Position numbers and translations under genes: made by a program
In this document: positions 32,904 through 42,387 of the stretch, in pieces
How the letters are laid out: each line of letters opens with the position of its first letter
How positions within the stretch are numbered: position 1 is the stretch's first letter
Origin: Candidatus Acetothermia bacterium
GTDB lineage: Bacteria; Bipolaricaulota; Bipolaricaulia; Bipolaricaulales; Bipolaricaulaceae
Assembly: GCA_024653305.1 (NCBI GenBank)
Contig: JANLFW010000001.1
Coordinates: 93,780-157,779, forward strand
Length of the DNA: 64,000 bases
Direction of reading: 5' to 3'
Notes under the pieces: generated by a model
Databases searched by the model: none
What the model saw: the letters and a program-made list of their open reading frames with translations, nothing else
Told to the model about the DNA's origin: nothing

Positions 32904-34993
32904 ACGGTGGATGTTAGTCCCTTCTGTCCGGGCCGACAACTCGGCGAGAGGACGCGCCTGGCCGCGGCCACCACCGCGCGAGCGGTGATGCCGAACTTCT
33001 CCATCACCACTGGCCCTGGGGCGCTCGCTCCGAAGCGCGAAAGCCCCACCACCTCTCCATCCAGGCCCACGTAGTGCTCCCAGCCGAGCTTCATCCCGGC
33101 CTCCACCGCCACCCGTGCCCGCACCCCGGGCGGGAGCACGGCATCCCGGTACCCCTGAGGCTGTCGGTCAAAGAGCTCCCAGCTTGGGAGGGCCACCACC
33201 CGGACCCGGATCCCGTCGGCGGCGAGTTCCTCCCCAGCGGCGAGGGCCAGGTGGACCTCGGACCCGGTGGCGATGAGGATCAGATCCGGGACCTCCGGAC
33301 CCGATTCCCACAGCACGTACCCCCCCCGGTGGAGCCCGTCCGCCCCCGTATACCGGTTGCGGTCGAGCACCGGCAGGTCCTGGCGGGTGAGGATGAGGGC
33401 GGTGGGGCCATCATCGCGGCGCAGGGCCGCCTTCCACGCCTCCACGGTCTCGGTCGCGTCTGCGGGACGGATCACGACGAGGTTGGGGACAGAGCGCAGG
33501 TTCATGAGCTGCTCGATCGGCTGATGGGTAGGGCCGTCCTCGCCGAGCCCAATCGAGTCGTGGGTGAACACGAACACGGCCGGGGCGTGCATGAGGCTGG
33601 CGAGCCGGATCGGGGGGCGCATGTAGTCGGAGAACACGAGGAACGTCCCGGTGAACGGGCGGATCCCGCCGTGGCGGACAAGCCCTACGGCGATGGCGCC
33701 CATGGCGTGCTCGCGCACGCCGAAGTGCAGGTTGCGCCCGGCGTAGTTCCACCCGCCCCCCACCGCACCCTGGACCTCGCCGGGGCCGTCCGGGGCCTGG
33801 AAGTCCCCGTGTCCCTTGAGCCAGGTCAGGGTGGACGGGTTGAGATCGGCCGAACCGCCGATGAGCTCAGGCACCCGTGATCCCAACGCCTGGAGGACGA
33901 CCTCGGAGGCCTTGCGCGTGGATGGGCCCTTGGGCCCGGGGGGGAACGTGGGGAGATCCTCGTCCCACCCCGGCGGGAGCTCCCCCCGCATCCGGCGCTC
34001 GAACTCGGCGGCCAGGTCCGGGTGCTCCGCGGCATAGCCACGGAATAGCTCTCGCCAAGTCCCCTCCCACCGCTCGCCTCGGGCCACCGCCTCGCGGAAG
34101 TGGGCGCGCACGTCCTCTGGGATGAAGAACGGCGGCTCCTCCGGCCACCCCAAGGCCCGTTTGGCCGCGCGCAGCTCCTCCTCCCCGAGGGGAGCGCCGT
34201 GGGCGTGGAACGTGCCCTGCTTCGTGGGGGCGCCGTAGCCGAGCACGGTGCGCACGCAGATCAAGGAGGGGGAGACCGTCTCCGCCTTGGCCGCGGCGAT
34301 CGCCCGGTCGATGGCGTCGAGGTCGTTGCCATCGGCGACCTCCAGCACGTGCCACCCGCAGGCCTCGAACCTGAGGCGCACGTCCTCGGTGAACGCAAGC
34401 GCGCAAGACCCGGCGAGGGAAATCCCGTTTTGGTCGTAGAGGACGATCAATTTCCCCAAGGAGAGGTGTCCGGCGAGGGCACAGGCCTCGGCGGCCACCC
34501 CTTCCATCAAGTCGCCGTCGCTGGCGAGGACGTAGGTGAAATGGTCGACGACCGGGTAGCCGGGGCGGTTGAACGTGGCCGCGAGGTGGGCCTCGGCGAT
34601 GGCCATCCCCACCGCCATCGCCAGCCCCTGCCCGAGAGGGCCGGTGGTGACCTCCACCCCCGGGGTAAGGTCCGCCTCGGGATGCCCCGGGGTCTTGCTC
34701 CCCCACCTCCGGAAACGCTGGATCTCCGCAAGCGAAAGGCCGTAGCCGGTGAGGTGGAGGAGAGCATAGAGGAGGGCCGACCCGTGCCCGGCGGAGAGGA
34801 CGAACCGGTCCCGGTCCGGCCACGTGGGGTTGCGCGGGTTGTGCTTGAGGTGGCCTGTCCACAGGACGTAGGCCATCGGGGCCGCCCCCAGGGGGAGCCC
34901 CGGGTGCCCGGACTTGGCGTGCTCGATGGCGTCCGCAGCCAGGAACCGGACCGTGTTCACCGCCCGCTCGGCATGCGCTTTCTCTACGGTCAT
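32894..34993 (-). CDS. tkt: Transketolase
   Basis: A 699-residue transketolase, thiamine-diphosphate dependent, of the pentose-phosphate pathway. The N-terminal ThDP half has [20 protein letters not shown] and the [15 protein letters not shown] motif. The middle domain has [16 protein letters not shown] and [16 protein letters not shown]. The C-terminal domain has [12 protein letters not shown]. The ATG at 34993 follows GGGGGAT. The last ~17 residues ([10 protein letters not shown] onward) go beyond the family end and are encoded by the tRNA-Met promoter region and the first bases of that tRNA, whose TAG supplies the stop. Confidence 0.95.
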   Translation of the reverse strand: MTVEKAHAERAVNTVRFLAADAIEHAKSGHPGLPLGAAPMAYVLWTGHLKHNPRNPTWPDRDRFVLSAGHGSALLYALLHLTGYGLSLAEIQRFRRWGSKTPGHPEADLTPGVEVTTGPLGQGLAMAVGMAIAEAHLAATFNRPGYPVVDHFTYVLASDGDLMEGVAAEACALAGHLSLGKLIVLYDQNGISLAGSCALAFTEDVRLRFEACGWHVLEVADGNDLDAIDRAIAAAKAETVSPSLICVRTVLGYGAPTKQGTFHAHGAPLGEEELRAAKRALGWPEEPPFFIPEDVRAHFREAVARGERWEGTWRELFRGYAAEHPDLAAEFERRMRGELPPGWDEDLPTFPPGPKGPSTRKASEVVLQALGSRVPELIGGSADLNPSTLTWLKGHGDFQAPDGPGEVQGAVGGGWNYAGRNLHFGVREHAMGAIAVGLVRHGGIRPFTGTFLVFSDYMRPPIRLASLMHAPAVFVFTHDSIGLGEDGPTHQPIEQLMNLRSVPNLVVIRPADATETVEAWKAALRRDDGPTALILTRQDLPVLDRNRYTGADGLHRGGYVLWESGPEVPDLILIATGSEVHLALAAGEELAADGIRVRVVALPSWELFDRQPQGYRDAVLPPGVRARVAVEAGMKLGWEHYVGLDGEVVGLSRFGASAPGPVVMEKFGITARAVVAAARRVLSPSCRPGQKGLTSTVGP
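32911..32939 (-). promoter_or_regulatory. Promoter of tRNA-Met inside tkt
   Basis: Minus-strand TTGTCG (32939-32934), 17-bp spacer, TAACAT (32916-32911). Only 7 bases separate the -10 from G1 of the tRNA, so transcription should begin at or next to the mature 5' end. The same -10 sequence and spacing occur at tRNA-Leu. Confidence 0.7.
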
Positions 34994-35015
34994 GATCCCC
35001 CTTTCAGCGCTCGGG

Positions 35016-35021
35016 ATTATA
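35016..35021 (-). promoter_or_regulatory. -10 box of tkt
   Basis: TATAAT on the minus strand, 22 bases before the tkt ATG, with a GGGGGAT ribosome site in between. No convincing -35 at 16-18 bp. Confidence 0.5.
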
Positions 35022-35078
35022 GCGACGACGGCCGGCCACCGGTGGCGAAGAGGCTGGCAACAAAGGGGGAAAAGATCT

Positions 35079-36416
35079 ATGCTCAATCCCGTGATGTTCG
35101 CCCGGTATGCGCTTCCGCCGATGAAGGACCTGTGGACCATGGACGCCCAGTACCAGGGGTGGCTTTCCGTGGAGCTCGCCGCCCTGGGGGCGCTGGAGGA
35201 ACTGGGCCATGTCCCGTCGGGGGTCACGCAGGCGGTGCGGGCCAAAGCCGAGATCGACCTCGATCGGATCCGTGCCCTGGAACAGGAGGTGGGCCACGAC
35301 CTCGTGGCCTTCCTGTGGGCCCTCGAGGAAGAGGTCGGACCGGAGGCGAGGTGGCTCCACTTCGGCCTGACCTCGTCTGACGTCAAGGACACCGCCCTCG
35401 CCCTGACCTTGGTCCAGGCGTTGGACCTCGTGATCGGGAAGGCTTCCCGACTTGGGGAGGCCCTGGGGGAGCTGGCCCAGCGGTATCAGGAGGCCCCAAT
35501 CCTCGGCCGGACCCACGGCCAGTGGGCGGAGCCCACCACGTTCGGGCTCAAGGTCCTTGCCTGGCACGACGAGGTCGGGCGCGTCGAGGACCGCCTCCGC
35601 CGGGCGCGGGAAGGGATCGCAGTGGGCAAGCTCTCGGGGGCGGTGGGGACCTACGCGTACTTCCCGCCGGAGGCCGAGGAGCGGGCCCTGACAAGCTTGG
35701 GCCTTCGGCCGTGCCCGGTGGCCACCCAGGTCATTTCCCGGGACCGCCACGCCGAGGTCCTGTTCGCGCTCGCCTCCGCGGCCTCGCTCGTGGAGAAGAT
35801 CGCCCTCGAGGTGCGCCACCTCTCCCGGTCGGAGGTGGGGGAAGTGGAGGAGGGCCGGCCGGAGGGCTCTTCGGCCATGCCCCACAAGCGGAATCCCATC
35901 CTGTCCGAGCGTTTGAGCGGCCTTGCCCGCCTGGTGCGGGCCGCCCTCGGCCCGGCCTTGGAGGACAACGCCCTGTGGCACGAGCGGGACATGTCCCACT
36001 CCTCGGTGGAGCGGGTGCTCTTCCCCCAGTGCTTCACCCTCGTGGACTACATGCTCGACCGTGCGGAGGGCCTCATGCGGGGGCTCAAGGTGTTCCCGGA
36101 CCGGATGCTGGCCCGCGTGGCGGAGGCCCGGGGGCTTCCGTTTTCCGAGGGGCTGCTCCTTGCCCTGGTGCGGAAGGGGATGGCCCGGCGGGAGGCCCAC
36201 AAGCTCGTGGCCCGCCTTTCCGCCCGGGCCGAACGGGAAAGCCGGGACCTCGGGGAGGTGGCCCGCGAGGATCCGGAGGTGCGGGCCCGGCTCAGCCGAG
36301 AGGAGCTGGACGCCGTGTTCGACCTGCGGAGGGCGCTGCGTCATGTGGATGTCCCGTTTGGCCGGGTGCTCGGCGAGGAGGCCGGGTATAATGCGCCCGG
36401 AGGCCGCGATGCCTGA
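35079..36416 (+). CDS. purB: Adenylosuccinate lyase
   Basis: A 445-residue member of the fumarase/aspartase superfamily, cleaving adenylosuccinate and SAICAR in purine synthesis. Signatures: [29 protein letters not shown] (catalytic His) and the flexible loop [14 protein letters not shown]. It begins [15 protein letters not shown]; the ATG at 35079 is preceded by GGGGGA about 10 bases away, and a second ATG at 35094 is possible. It starts a run with ileS, purA and a FAH-family gene, so AMP synthesis steps (purB and purA) flank a tRNA synthetase. Confidence 0.96.
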   Translation: MLNPVMFARYALPPMKDLWTMDAQYQGWLSVELAALGALEELGHVPSGVTQAVRAKAEIDLDRIRALEQEVGHDLVAFLWALEEEVGPEARWLHFGLTSSDVKDTALALTLVQALDLVIGKASRLGEALGELAQRYQEAPILGRTHGQWAEPTTFGLKVLAWHDEVGRVEDRLRRAREGIAVGKLSGAVGTYAYFPPEAEERALTSLGLRPCPVATQVISRDRHAEVLFALASAASLVEKIALEVRHLSRSEVGEVEEGRPEGSSAMPHKRNPILSERLSGLARLVRAALGPALEDNALWHERDMSHSSVERVLFPQCFTLVDYMLDRAEGLMRGLKVFPDRMLARVAEARGLPFSEGLLLALVRKGMARREAHKLVARLSARAERESRDLGEVAREDPEVRARLSREELDAVFDLRRALRHVDVPFGRVLGEEAGYNAPGGRDA

Positions 36417-36440
36417 TCCGAGACGAGTCCGCCGCACCAT

Positions 36441-36460
36441 CCTGCCCCGCCAGGGGCAGG
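36441..36460. terminator. 8-bp hairpin between purB and ileS
   Basis: CCTGCCCC, loop GCCA, GGGGCAGG, 24 bases after the purB stop and without a U-tract. It may partly end the purB message. Confidence 0.4.
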
Positions 36461-36552
36461 AATAAACATACTCCAACGTCTTTCCCGGTGTTCAACAAAG
36501 AAGCAGCAGTCCACTCTTGTCCTGTGTTTTGGGATGGTTGAAGGAGGAATGG

Positions 36553-39500
36553 GTGGGGTTCAACAAGCTTGAGGCGGATCCAGGGCGGCGTGAGCGGGCG
36601 GTGCTCGACTTCTGGGAGGAGCGGCGGATCTTCGCGCGGTCGCTTGAAGGGCGACGGGATGGGCCGCAGTTCGTGTTCTACGAGGGCCCGCCCACGGCCA
36701 ACGGGCGCCCCCACTTCGGCCATCTCCTACCGCGCCTGTATAAGGACCTGTTCCCCCGGTACAAGACCATGCGCGGCTACCTCGTGGAACGGAAGGCGGG
36801 GTGGGACTGCCACGGCCTCCCGGTGGAGCTCGAGGTGGAAAAGGAACTGGGGATTGGCACCAAGGCCGAGATCGAACGGTACGGGATCGAGCGGTTCGTG
36901 GAGCGGTGCCGAGCCTCGGTGAACCGGTATATCGGCGATTGGGAGACCATGATCCGACGCATGGGCTTCTGGATCGACCTTGATCACCCGTACATCACTT
37001 ACAAGGACGACTACATCGAGACCCTGTGGTGGGAGCTGAAAGCCATCCACGACCAAGGGCTCCTCTACCAGGGGTACAAGATCCTGCCGTACTGCCCGCG
37101 GTGTGGGACCTCGCTTTCCTCGCATGAGGTGGCCCAGGGCTACCGGCGGGTCGCTGACCCCTCCGTGTTCGTACGGATGCCCTTGATCGACGATCCTGAG
37201 GTTTCTCTCCTCGTGTGGACCACCACCCCTTGGACCCTGCCCGCCAACGTCGCCCTGGCCGTGGACCCGGACGCAGTCTACGCTGAGGTCGCTTGGCATG
37301 GGGAACGCCTGGTCCTCGCCCGCGCCCGCCTCGCCGCAGTGCTCGGAGACGAGACGAACGTGGTGCGGGAACTCCTCGGCCGGGATCTCGTGGGCCTCCG
37401 TTACGAGCCGCTCTACCCGCGGGCCCGCGGGGAAGGGGCGTACCGGGTGGTCGGGGCGTCGTTCGTGACCATGGACGAGGGGACGGGGATCGTCCACATC
37501 GCCCCCGCGTTCGGGGAGGAGGACTACGAGCTGGGGAAGGCGGAAGGGCTCCCGTTCCTCCAGCCGGTGGACCGGACCGGCCGGTTCACCGACCAGTTCC
37601 CGCTCGCCGCCGGGATGTTCGTCAAGGACGCCGACGCCCGTATCCTCCAGGATCTTAAGGGCCGCGGCCGCCTGTTCCGGGCGGAGACCTACGAGCACGA
37701 CTACCCGTTCTGCTGGCGGTGCGAGGCCCCCCTCCTCTACTACGCCGTGGATTCCTGGTTCATCGCCACCACCCAGGCCAAGGACGCCATCCTCGCCGCG
37801 AGCGAGGGCGTGCACTGGCACCCGGAGCACGTGGGGGAGAGCCGGTTCGGCGACTTCCTGCGGTCGATGCGCGATTGGGCCCTGTCCCGTGACCGCTTCT
37901 GGGGAACCCCCCTGCCGGCGTGGACCTGCGCCCGCTGCGGCGCGGTCAAGATCATCGGCTCACGGGCCGAGCTGGTGGAGCACGCGGCCGACCCGGACCT
38001 CGCCCGGACGGTGGAGCTGCACCGCCCCTACGTGGACCGGGTGGAGCTCCGGTGCCCGTGCGGCGGGTCGATGCGGCGGGTGCCGTACGTCCTGGATACG
38101 TGGTTCGACTCGGGCAGCATGCACACCGCGCAGTGGCACTACCCGTTCGAGAACGAGGACCTGTTTTGGGCCTCGTATCCTGCGGACTTCATCAGCGAGG
38201 CCCTTGACCAGACCCGGGGCTGGTTCTACACGATGCTCGTGACCGGGGTTCTCCTCCATGGCAAGAGCCCCTACCGCCACGTGCTGGTCACCGGGATGGG
38301 CCTGGATGCGCGGGGCCAGAAGATGAGCAAGTCCCGGGGGAACGTGCTCGACCCCCTCCCCATCGCCGAGGAGCACGGGGCGGACGCGATCCGGTGGTAC
38401 CTGACCTCGGAGTCGGCGCCGTGGACGGAGCGGAGGCTCGCCGAGGACGGGGTGCGGAAGAGCCGGTTCGGGTTCCTGGACACGGTGCGGAACTGCCACG
38501 ACTTCTTCGCCCTCTACGCCGGGATCGACGGGTTCACCCCGGAGGTAGAGGATGTGCCGTGGGTGGAGAGGCCGGCCGTGGACCGCTGGCTCCGGTCGCG
38601 CCTTTCGGCGACCGTGGACGCGGTCACCGCCGCCCTGGAGGAGTACGATCCGCTGGAAGCGACCCGGGAGCTCGGCCGGTTCGTGGACGACCTCTCCAAC
38701 TGGTACATCCGCGTGTCCCGGCCCCGGTTCTGGAGGGAGGGGCTCGCTCCGGACAAGCGGTGCGCGTATCATACCCTGTACGCGGCCCTCAAAACGCTCG
38801 CCTTGCTCCTCGCCCCGTTCACCCCGTTCCTCGCCGAGGCGATGTGGCAGTCCCTGCGCACGGACAGGGACCCGGAGTCGGTGCACCTCGCCGACTGGCC
38901 CGAGCCCGGCCCGCGGGAGGGCGCGCTCGAAGGGCAGATGGCCCGGGTGCGGGCCGTGGTCTCCCTCGGCCTTGGGGCGCGGCATCTGGCCAAGGTCAAG
39001 GTGCGCCAGCCGCTCCCGGCCCTGTTCGTGCTCGCCCGGGCCGGGGACGAGGCGATCCCCGAGGAGCTTTGGAACCTCGCCAGGTACGAGCTCAACGTGG
39101 TCAACCTGGAAGTGGTGGGAAACCTGGATGCGTTCTGGCGGCCGAAGCTGGCCCCGGACTTCCGCCGCCTGGGGCCGCGGCTGGGTCCCCTCGCGCCCAA
39201 GGTGGCGGCGGCGCTCGCCACCGGCGCCCGCGCCGTGGCCGACGCGCTCGCGGAGCGCGGCCACGCCGAGGTCACGGTGGATGGGCAGACGGTCACCGTA
39301 AGCCGGGAGGACGTGAAGCTGGAATGGGTGCCCAACGACGGGTTCGTGGTGTTCCAGGACCAGGACGGGGGGGTGGCCCTCGACCTGCGCCTGGACGAGG
39401 AGCTCAAGGCCGAAGGGGACCTGCGCGAGCTCGTCCATAAGCTCCAGCTCCTGCGAAAAGAGGCCGGGTTCGAGGTCACGGACCGGATTGAGGTCGGCTA

Positions 39501-39669
39501 CCAGGGGGGCCTGGCTGCGATCTTCCTCCGGTTCCCGGAGCGGATCCGGGAGGAGGTGCTGGCGGTGTCCTTGAACGAAGGGGAGCTCGTCGGTGCCGAC
39601 CACACGGCGGAGCTCGACGTCCACGGGCGCTGCGGCCGGGTGTGGCTGCGGCGGGTCCGCAGGGGGTAA
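36553..39669 (+). CDS. ileS: Isoleucyl-tRNA synthetase, eukaryotic-like type 2
   Basis: A 1038-residue class I synthetase. HIGH equivalent is in PTANGRPHFGHLLPRLYKDL, followed by AGWDCHGLPVELEVEKELG. The editing domain has WTTTPWTLPANVALAV and DEGTGIVHIAPAFGEEDYE, and KMSKS is intact in GQKMSKSRGN. The overall pattern, including YKILPYCPRCGTSLSSHEVA, follows the Thermus-type/eukaryotic-like IleRS (type 2), which is often resistant to mupirocin. That resistance is family knowledge and is not shown here. The GTG at 36553 has AAGGAGG 5 bases upstream; an ATG four bases earlier is out of frame. Confidence 0.95.
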   Translation: MGFNKLEADPGRRERAVLDFWEERRIFARSLEGRRDGPQFVFYEGPPTANGRPHFGHLLPRLYKDLFPRYKTMRGYLVERKAGWDCHGLPVELEVEKELGIGTKAEIERYGIERFVERCRASVNRYIGDWETMIRRMGFWIDLDHPYITYKDDYIETLWWELKAIHDQGLLYQGYKILPYCPRCGTSLSSHEVAQGYRRVADPSVFVRMPLIDDPEVSLLVWTTTPWTLPANVALAVDPDAVYAEVAWHGERLVLARARLAAVLGDETNVVRELLGRDLVGLRYEPLYPRARGEGAYRVVGASFVTMDEGTGIVHIAPAFGEEDYELGKAEGLPFLQPVDRTGRFTDQFPLAAGMFVKDADARILQDLKGRGRLFRAETYEHDYPFCWRCEAPLLYYAVDSWFIATTQAKDAILAASEGVHWHPEHVGESRFGDFLRSMRDWALSRDRFWGTPLPAWTCARCGAVKIIGSRAELVEHAADPDLARTVELHRPYVDRVELRCPCGGSMRRVPYVLDTWFDSGSMHTAQWHYPFENEDLFWASYPADFISEALDQTRGWFYTMLVTGVLLHGKSPYRHVLVTGMGLDARGQKMSKSRGNVLDPLPIAEEHGADAIRWYLTSESAPWTERRLAEDGVRKSRFGFLDTVRNCHDFFALYAGIDGFTPEVEDVPWVERPAVDRWLRSRLSATVDAVTAALEEYDPLEATRELGRFVDDLSNWYIRVSRPRFWREGLAPDKRCAYHTLYAALKTLALLLAPFTPFLAEAMWQSLRTDRDPESVHLADWPEPGPREGALEGQMARVRAVVSLGLGARHLAKVKVRQPLPALFVLARAGDEAIPEELWNLARYELNVVNLEVVGNLDAFWRPKLAPDFRRLGPRLGPLAPKVAAALATGARAVADALAERGHAEVTVDGQTVTVSREDVKLEWVPNDGFVVFQDQDGGVALDLRLDEELKAEGDLRELVHKLQLLRKEAGFEVTDRIEVGYQGGLAAIFLRFPERIREEVLAVSLNEGELVGADHTAELDVHGRCGRVWLRRVRRG

Positions 39670-39671
39670 GC

Positions 39672-40910
39672 ATGCCCGGGATCGCGGTGATCGGGGCCCA
39701 GTGGGGGGATGAGGCCAAGGGCAAGGTGGTGCACTTCCTGGCCCGCGACGCGGACATGTGCGTGCGGTTCAACGGCGGTCCCAACGCCGGCCACACCGTG
39801 GAGGACGACCACGGCACGGTCCGGCTTCACCTCGTGCCGGCCGGGGCGCTGCGCCCCAGGTGCCGGGGGGTCCTCGCCCATGGGGTGGCCCTCGACCCGT
39901 GGGCGCTAGAACAGGAGCTCGCCGAGCTCGCCGCCCAACGCCGCCCTGAACCGGACCTCCTGCTCTCGGAACGGGCCCACCTCATCCTCCCCCACCATCG
40001 CCTCGTCGAGGAGCAGGAGGGGACCGCGGGCCGGCTGGGAACGACCCGCCGCGGGGTGGGGCCGGCGTACCAGGACCGCGCCGCCCGGCAGGGGCTGCGC
40101 CTGGCCGATCTCGCTGACGTGGACCTCGTGCGGGAACACCTTCACGACGTCGCCTGCCGCGTCGGCGGGTTCGCCCCCGACCCGATCGCGGGCGATCTCA
40201 TTCGGTTTCAGAACCGGTTCGCCGACCGGATCGGCGACGCCCAGGGCGCGATCGAGCAGGCGCTCGCCGCCGGGAAGACGGTGATCTTCGAGGGGGCGCA
40301 GGGGACCCTCCTCGACCTCGACTTCGGCACCTACCCCTACGTGACCTCGTCCTGCACCACCGTGCATGGGGTCGGGTGGGGGGCGGGGATCCACACCGAT
40401 CGCGTGGAACGGGTGATCGGGGTGGCCAAGGCCTATACGACCCGGGTCGGGGAGGGCCCGTTCCCCACCGAGGACCACGGCCCGGCCGGGGAGAGGCTGC
40501 GGGAGGGCGGGTCCGAGTTCGGCGTCACCACCGGCCGCCCCCGCCGCTGCGGGTGGCTGGACCTCGTCGCCCTCCGCTACGCCCACCGCGTGAACCGGTT
40601 CACCGAGCTCGCCCTGACCAAGCTCGATGTGCTCGCCGGGATCCCCGAGGTGCGGGTCTGCGTGGCCTACCGGATCGACGGGGCCCGCACCGACCGCTTT
40701 CCCGTCACCGCCCGGGAACTGGCCCGTGCCGAGCCGGTGTACGAGGCCCTCCCGGGCTGGCGAGGGGACGTGCGGAAGGCCCGGTCGTTCGAGGACCTGC
40801 CCGCCGCCGCCCGGCGCTACGTCGCGTTCATCGCGGACGCCGTGGGCGTCCCGGTGACGCTGATCGGCGTCGGTCCGCACGAGGTGGAGACGTTGAACGT
40901 GGGGAGATGA
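39672..40910 (+). CDS. purA: Adenylosuccinate synthetase
   Basis: A 412-residue PurA, which makes adenylosuccinate from IMP, aspartate and GTP, the step before PurB in AMP synthesis. It starts [20 protein letters not shown] (P-loop and Mg site), then [11 protein letters not shown], the IMP-binding [35 protein letters not shown] and the GTP-specific [10 protein letters not shown] at 39672 was chosen because the GDEGKGK-type loop must begin within the first ~15 residues. It starts 2 bases after ileS and overlaps the next gene by 4 bases. Confidence 0.97.
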   Translation: MPGIAVIGAQWGDEAKGKVVHFLARDADMCVRFNGGPNAGHTVEDDHGTVRLHLVPAGALRPRCRGVLAHGVALDPWALEQELAELAAQRRPEPDLLLSERAHLILPHHRLVEEQEGTAGRLGTTRRGVGPAYQDRAARQGLRLADLADVDLVREHLHDVACRVGGFAPDPIAGDLIRFQNRFADRIGDAQGAIEQALAAGKTVIFEGAQGTLLDLDFGTYPYVTSSCTTVHGVGWGAGIHTDRVERVIGVAKAYTTRVGEGPFPTEDHGPAGERLREGGSEFGVTTGRPRRCGWLDLVALRYAHRVNRFTELALTKLDVLAGIPEVRVCVAYRIDGARTDRFPVTARELARAEPVYEALPGWRGDVRKARSFEDLPAAARRYVAFIADAVGVPVTLIGVGPHEVETLNVGR

Positions 40911-41659
40911 GGATCGTCCGGTTCGACCGCGGCACGTGGGGGAGCCTAGAGGGCGAGGTGATCCGGGCCACCCGCGGCCCGGGGGGAGCCCCTACCGGGC
41001 GCATGCACCGCTTGGGCGCGGTCCGCCTCCTTCCTCCGGCGGTCCCCACCAAGATCGTGTGCGTGGGCCGCAACTTCCGCGGCCACATCCGGGAGATGGG
41101 CCACGACAGCCTCCCCCAGGAACCAGGCCTGTTCCTCAAGGCCCCCAATGCCCTCGCCGCTCCGGACGAGGCCATCCCGTATCCGGCGTTCACCCACCTC
41201 CTTCACTACGAGGGGGAGCTGGCGGTGGTGATCGGGCGGACGATGCGGGAGGTGCCGGAGGAGGCGGCGCTGGATCACGTGTTGGGCTACACGTGTGCCC
41301 TCGACCTCACCGCCCGGGACGTGCAAGCGAAGGACCTCCAGTGGGTACGGGCCAAGTCCGCCGACAAGTTCCTCCCCTTGGGGCCGTGGCTCGCGACCGA
41401 TCTCGACCCGGAGGACGTGTGGCTCCGCACCTATGTGAACGGGGAGCTCCGCCAGGAGGGGCACACCGCGGACATGATCTTCCCGGTGGCCCGCATCCTC
41501 GCGTACATAAGCTCGTTCATGACCCTCGTCCCGGGGGACGTGGTGCTCACCGGGACGCCGGAGGGGGTGGGGGAGCTCCGGCCAGGGGACGAGGTGGAGG
41601 TGGCCGTGGACGGCGTGGGTGTCCTCCGCGTCCGGATCGCGCCCGCGGTGCCTGGTTGA
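40907..41659 (+). CDS. Fumarylacetoacetate hydrolase-family protein
   Basis: A 250-residue FAH-superfamily enzyme. The metal site is seen in [13 protein letters not shown] (E-x-E type), [14 protein letters not shown] and [15 protein letters not shown], with the C-terminal [20 protein letters not shown] block. Close relatives act as oxaloacetate tautomerase/decarboxylase or acylpyruvase, hydrolysing or decarboxylating 2,4-diketo acids. The exact substrate cannot be told. The ATG overlaps the purA stop (ATGA), so it is translated with purA, which might suggest removing a reactive keto acid. Confidence 0.88.
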   Translation: MRIVRFDRGTWGSLEGEVIRATRGPGGAPTGRMHRLGAVRLLPPAVPTKIVCVGRNFRGHIREMGHDSLPQEPGLFLKAPNALAAPDEAIPYPAFTHLLHYEGELAVVIGRTMREVPEEAALDHVLGYTCALDLTARDVQAKDLQWVRAKSADKFLPLGPWLATDLDPEDVWLRTYVNGELRQEGHTADMIFPVARILAYISSFMTLVPGDVVLTGTPEGVGELRPGDEVEVAVDGVGVLRVRIAPAVPG

Positions 41660-41683
41660 GGAGGGGCACCGATCCTCTATAAT
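41656..41683 (+). promoter_or_regulatory. Promoter of rplM
   Basis: TTGAGG (41656-41661), 16-bp spacer, perfect TATAAT (41678-41683). The predicted start near 41690 leaves a ~17 nt leader with a GAGGAGG site. The -35 overlaps the stop of the upstream gene. Confidence 0.75.
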
Positions 41684-41707
41684 CGTTGATCTAACGAGGA
41701 GGGACCG

Positions 41708-42151
41708 ATGCAGAAGACGTACATGGCCAAAAAAGAAGACGCCGGGATCACGTTCCGCCGCGAATGGTACGTGGTGGATGCCACCGATCAGCCCCTCGGG
41801 CGGCTCGCCTCCAAGCTGGCCATCATCCTCCAAGGGAAGCATAAGCCCACCTACACCCCGTTCTTCGACGTGGGGGACTACGTGATCGTGATCAACGCGG
41901 ACAAGGTCCGGTTGACCGGGGGAAAGTGGGACCAGAAGATGCATTACCGCCATTCTGGGTACATCGGCCACCTGAAAGCCACCCCGTACCGTGAGCTTCA
42001 GAGGCGGCATCCGGAGCTTCCGATCAAGCTTGCGGTGCGGAGGATGCTCCCCAAGAACACGCTGGGCCGGCGCATGCTGCGCAAGCTCAAGGTCTATCCG
42101 GGCCCAGAACATCCGCACCAGGCGCAAACCCCAGCCATCCTCTCCCTTTAG
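41708..42151 (+). CDS. rplM: 50S ribosomal protein L13
   Basis: A 147-residue L13: WYVVDATDQPLGRLASKLAI, DVGDYVIVINADKVRLTGGK, YRHSGYIGHLK and the AVRRMLPKNTLGRRMLRKLK block are all typical. A short N-terminal extension (MQKTYMAKKEDAGITF) is normal for many phyla. In most bacteria rplM is followed by rpsI; here it stands alone with its own promoter and a terminator at 42188-42234, so S9 must be encoded elsewhere. Confidence 0.97.
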   Translation: MQKTYMAKKEDAGITFRREWYVVDATDQPLGRLASKLAIILQGKHKPTYTPFFDVGDYVIVINADKVRLTGGKWDQKMHYRHSGYIGHLKATPYRELQRRHPELPIKLAVRRMLPKNTLGRRMLRKLKVYPGPEHPHQAQTPAILSL

Positions 42152-42187
42152 CCGCGGCGGTCGCGAGGCCACCGCCGAGGTGATCTA

Positions 42188-42234
42188 GGTCACCCCCACC
42201 CCAGACAAAGTGAGGGTAGGGTGGCCTCTTCTTT
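42188..42234 (+). terminator. Rho-independent terminator of rplM
   Basis: Arms 42188-42201 and 42214-42226 pair over ~12 bp with one mismatch and a bulge, followed by TCTTCTTT. This is the only hairpin in the window with a convincing T-rich tail. Confidence 0.7.
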
Positions 42235-42387
42235 CCTGGGTCGTCGTGCCCCCCTTGGGTAGGATGAGCCAGCCGAAAGTAGGCCGGAAATGCAAAGGGG
42301 GGTGATTCAAGTTACAGACGAAGGACGCCGTTTGGCGATAGACTGCTTTCCTGGATGGAAGGGATTGCCATAAGTAAGGAGGTCGAT

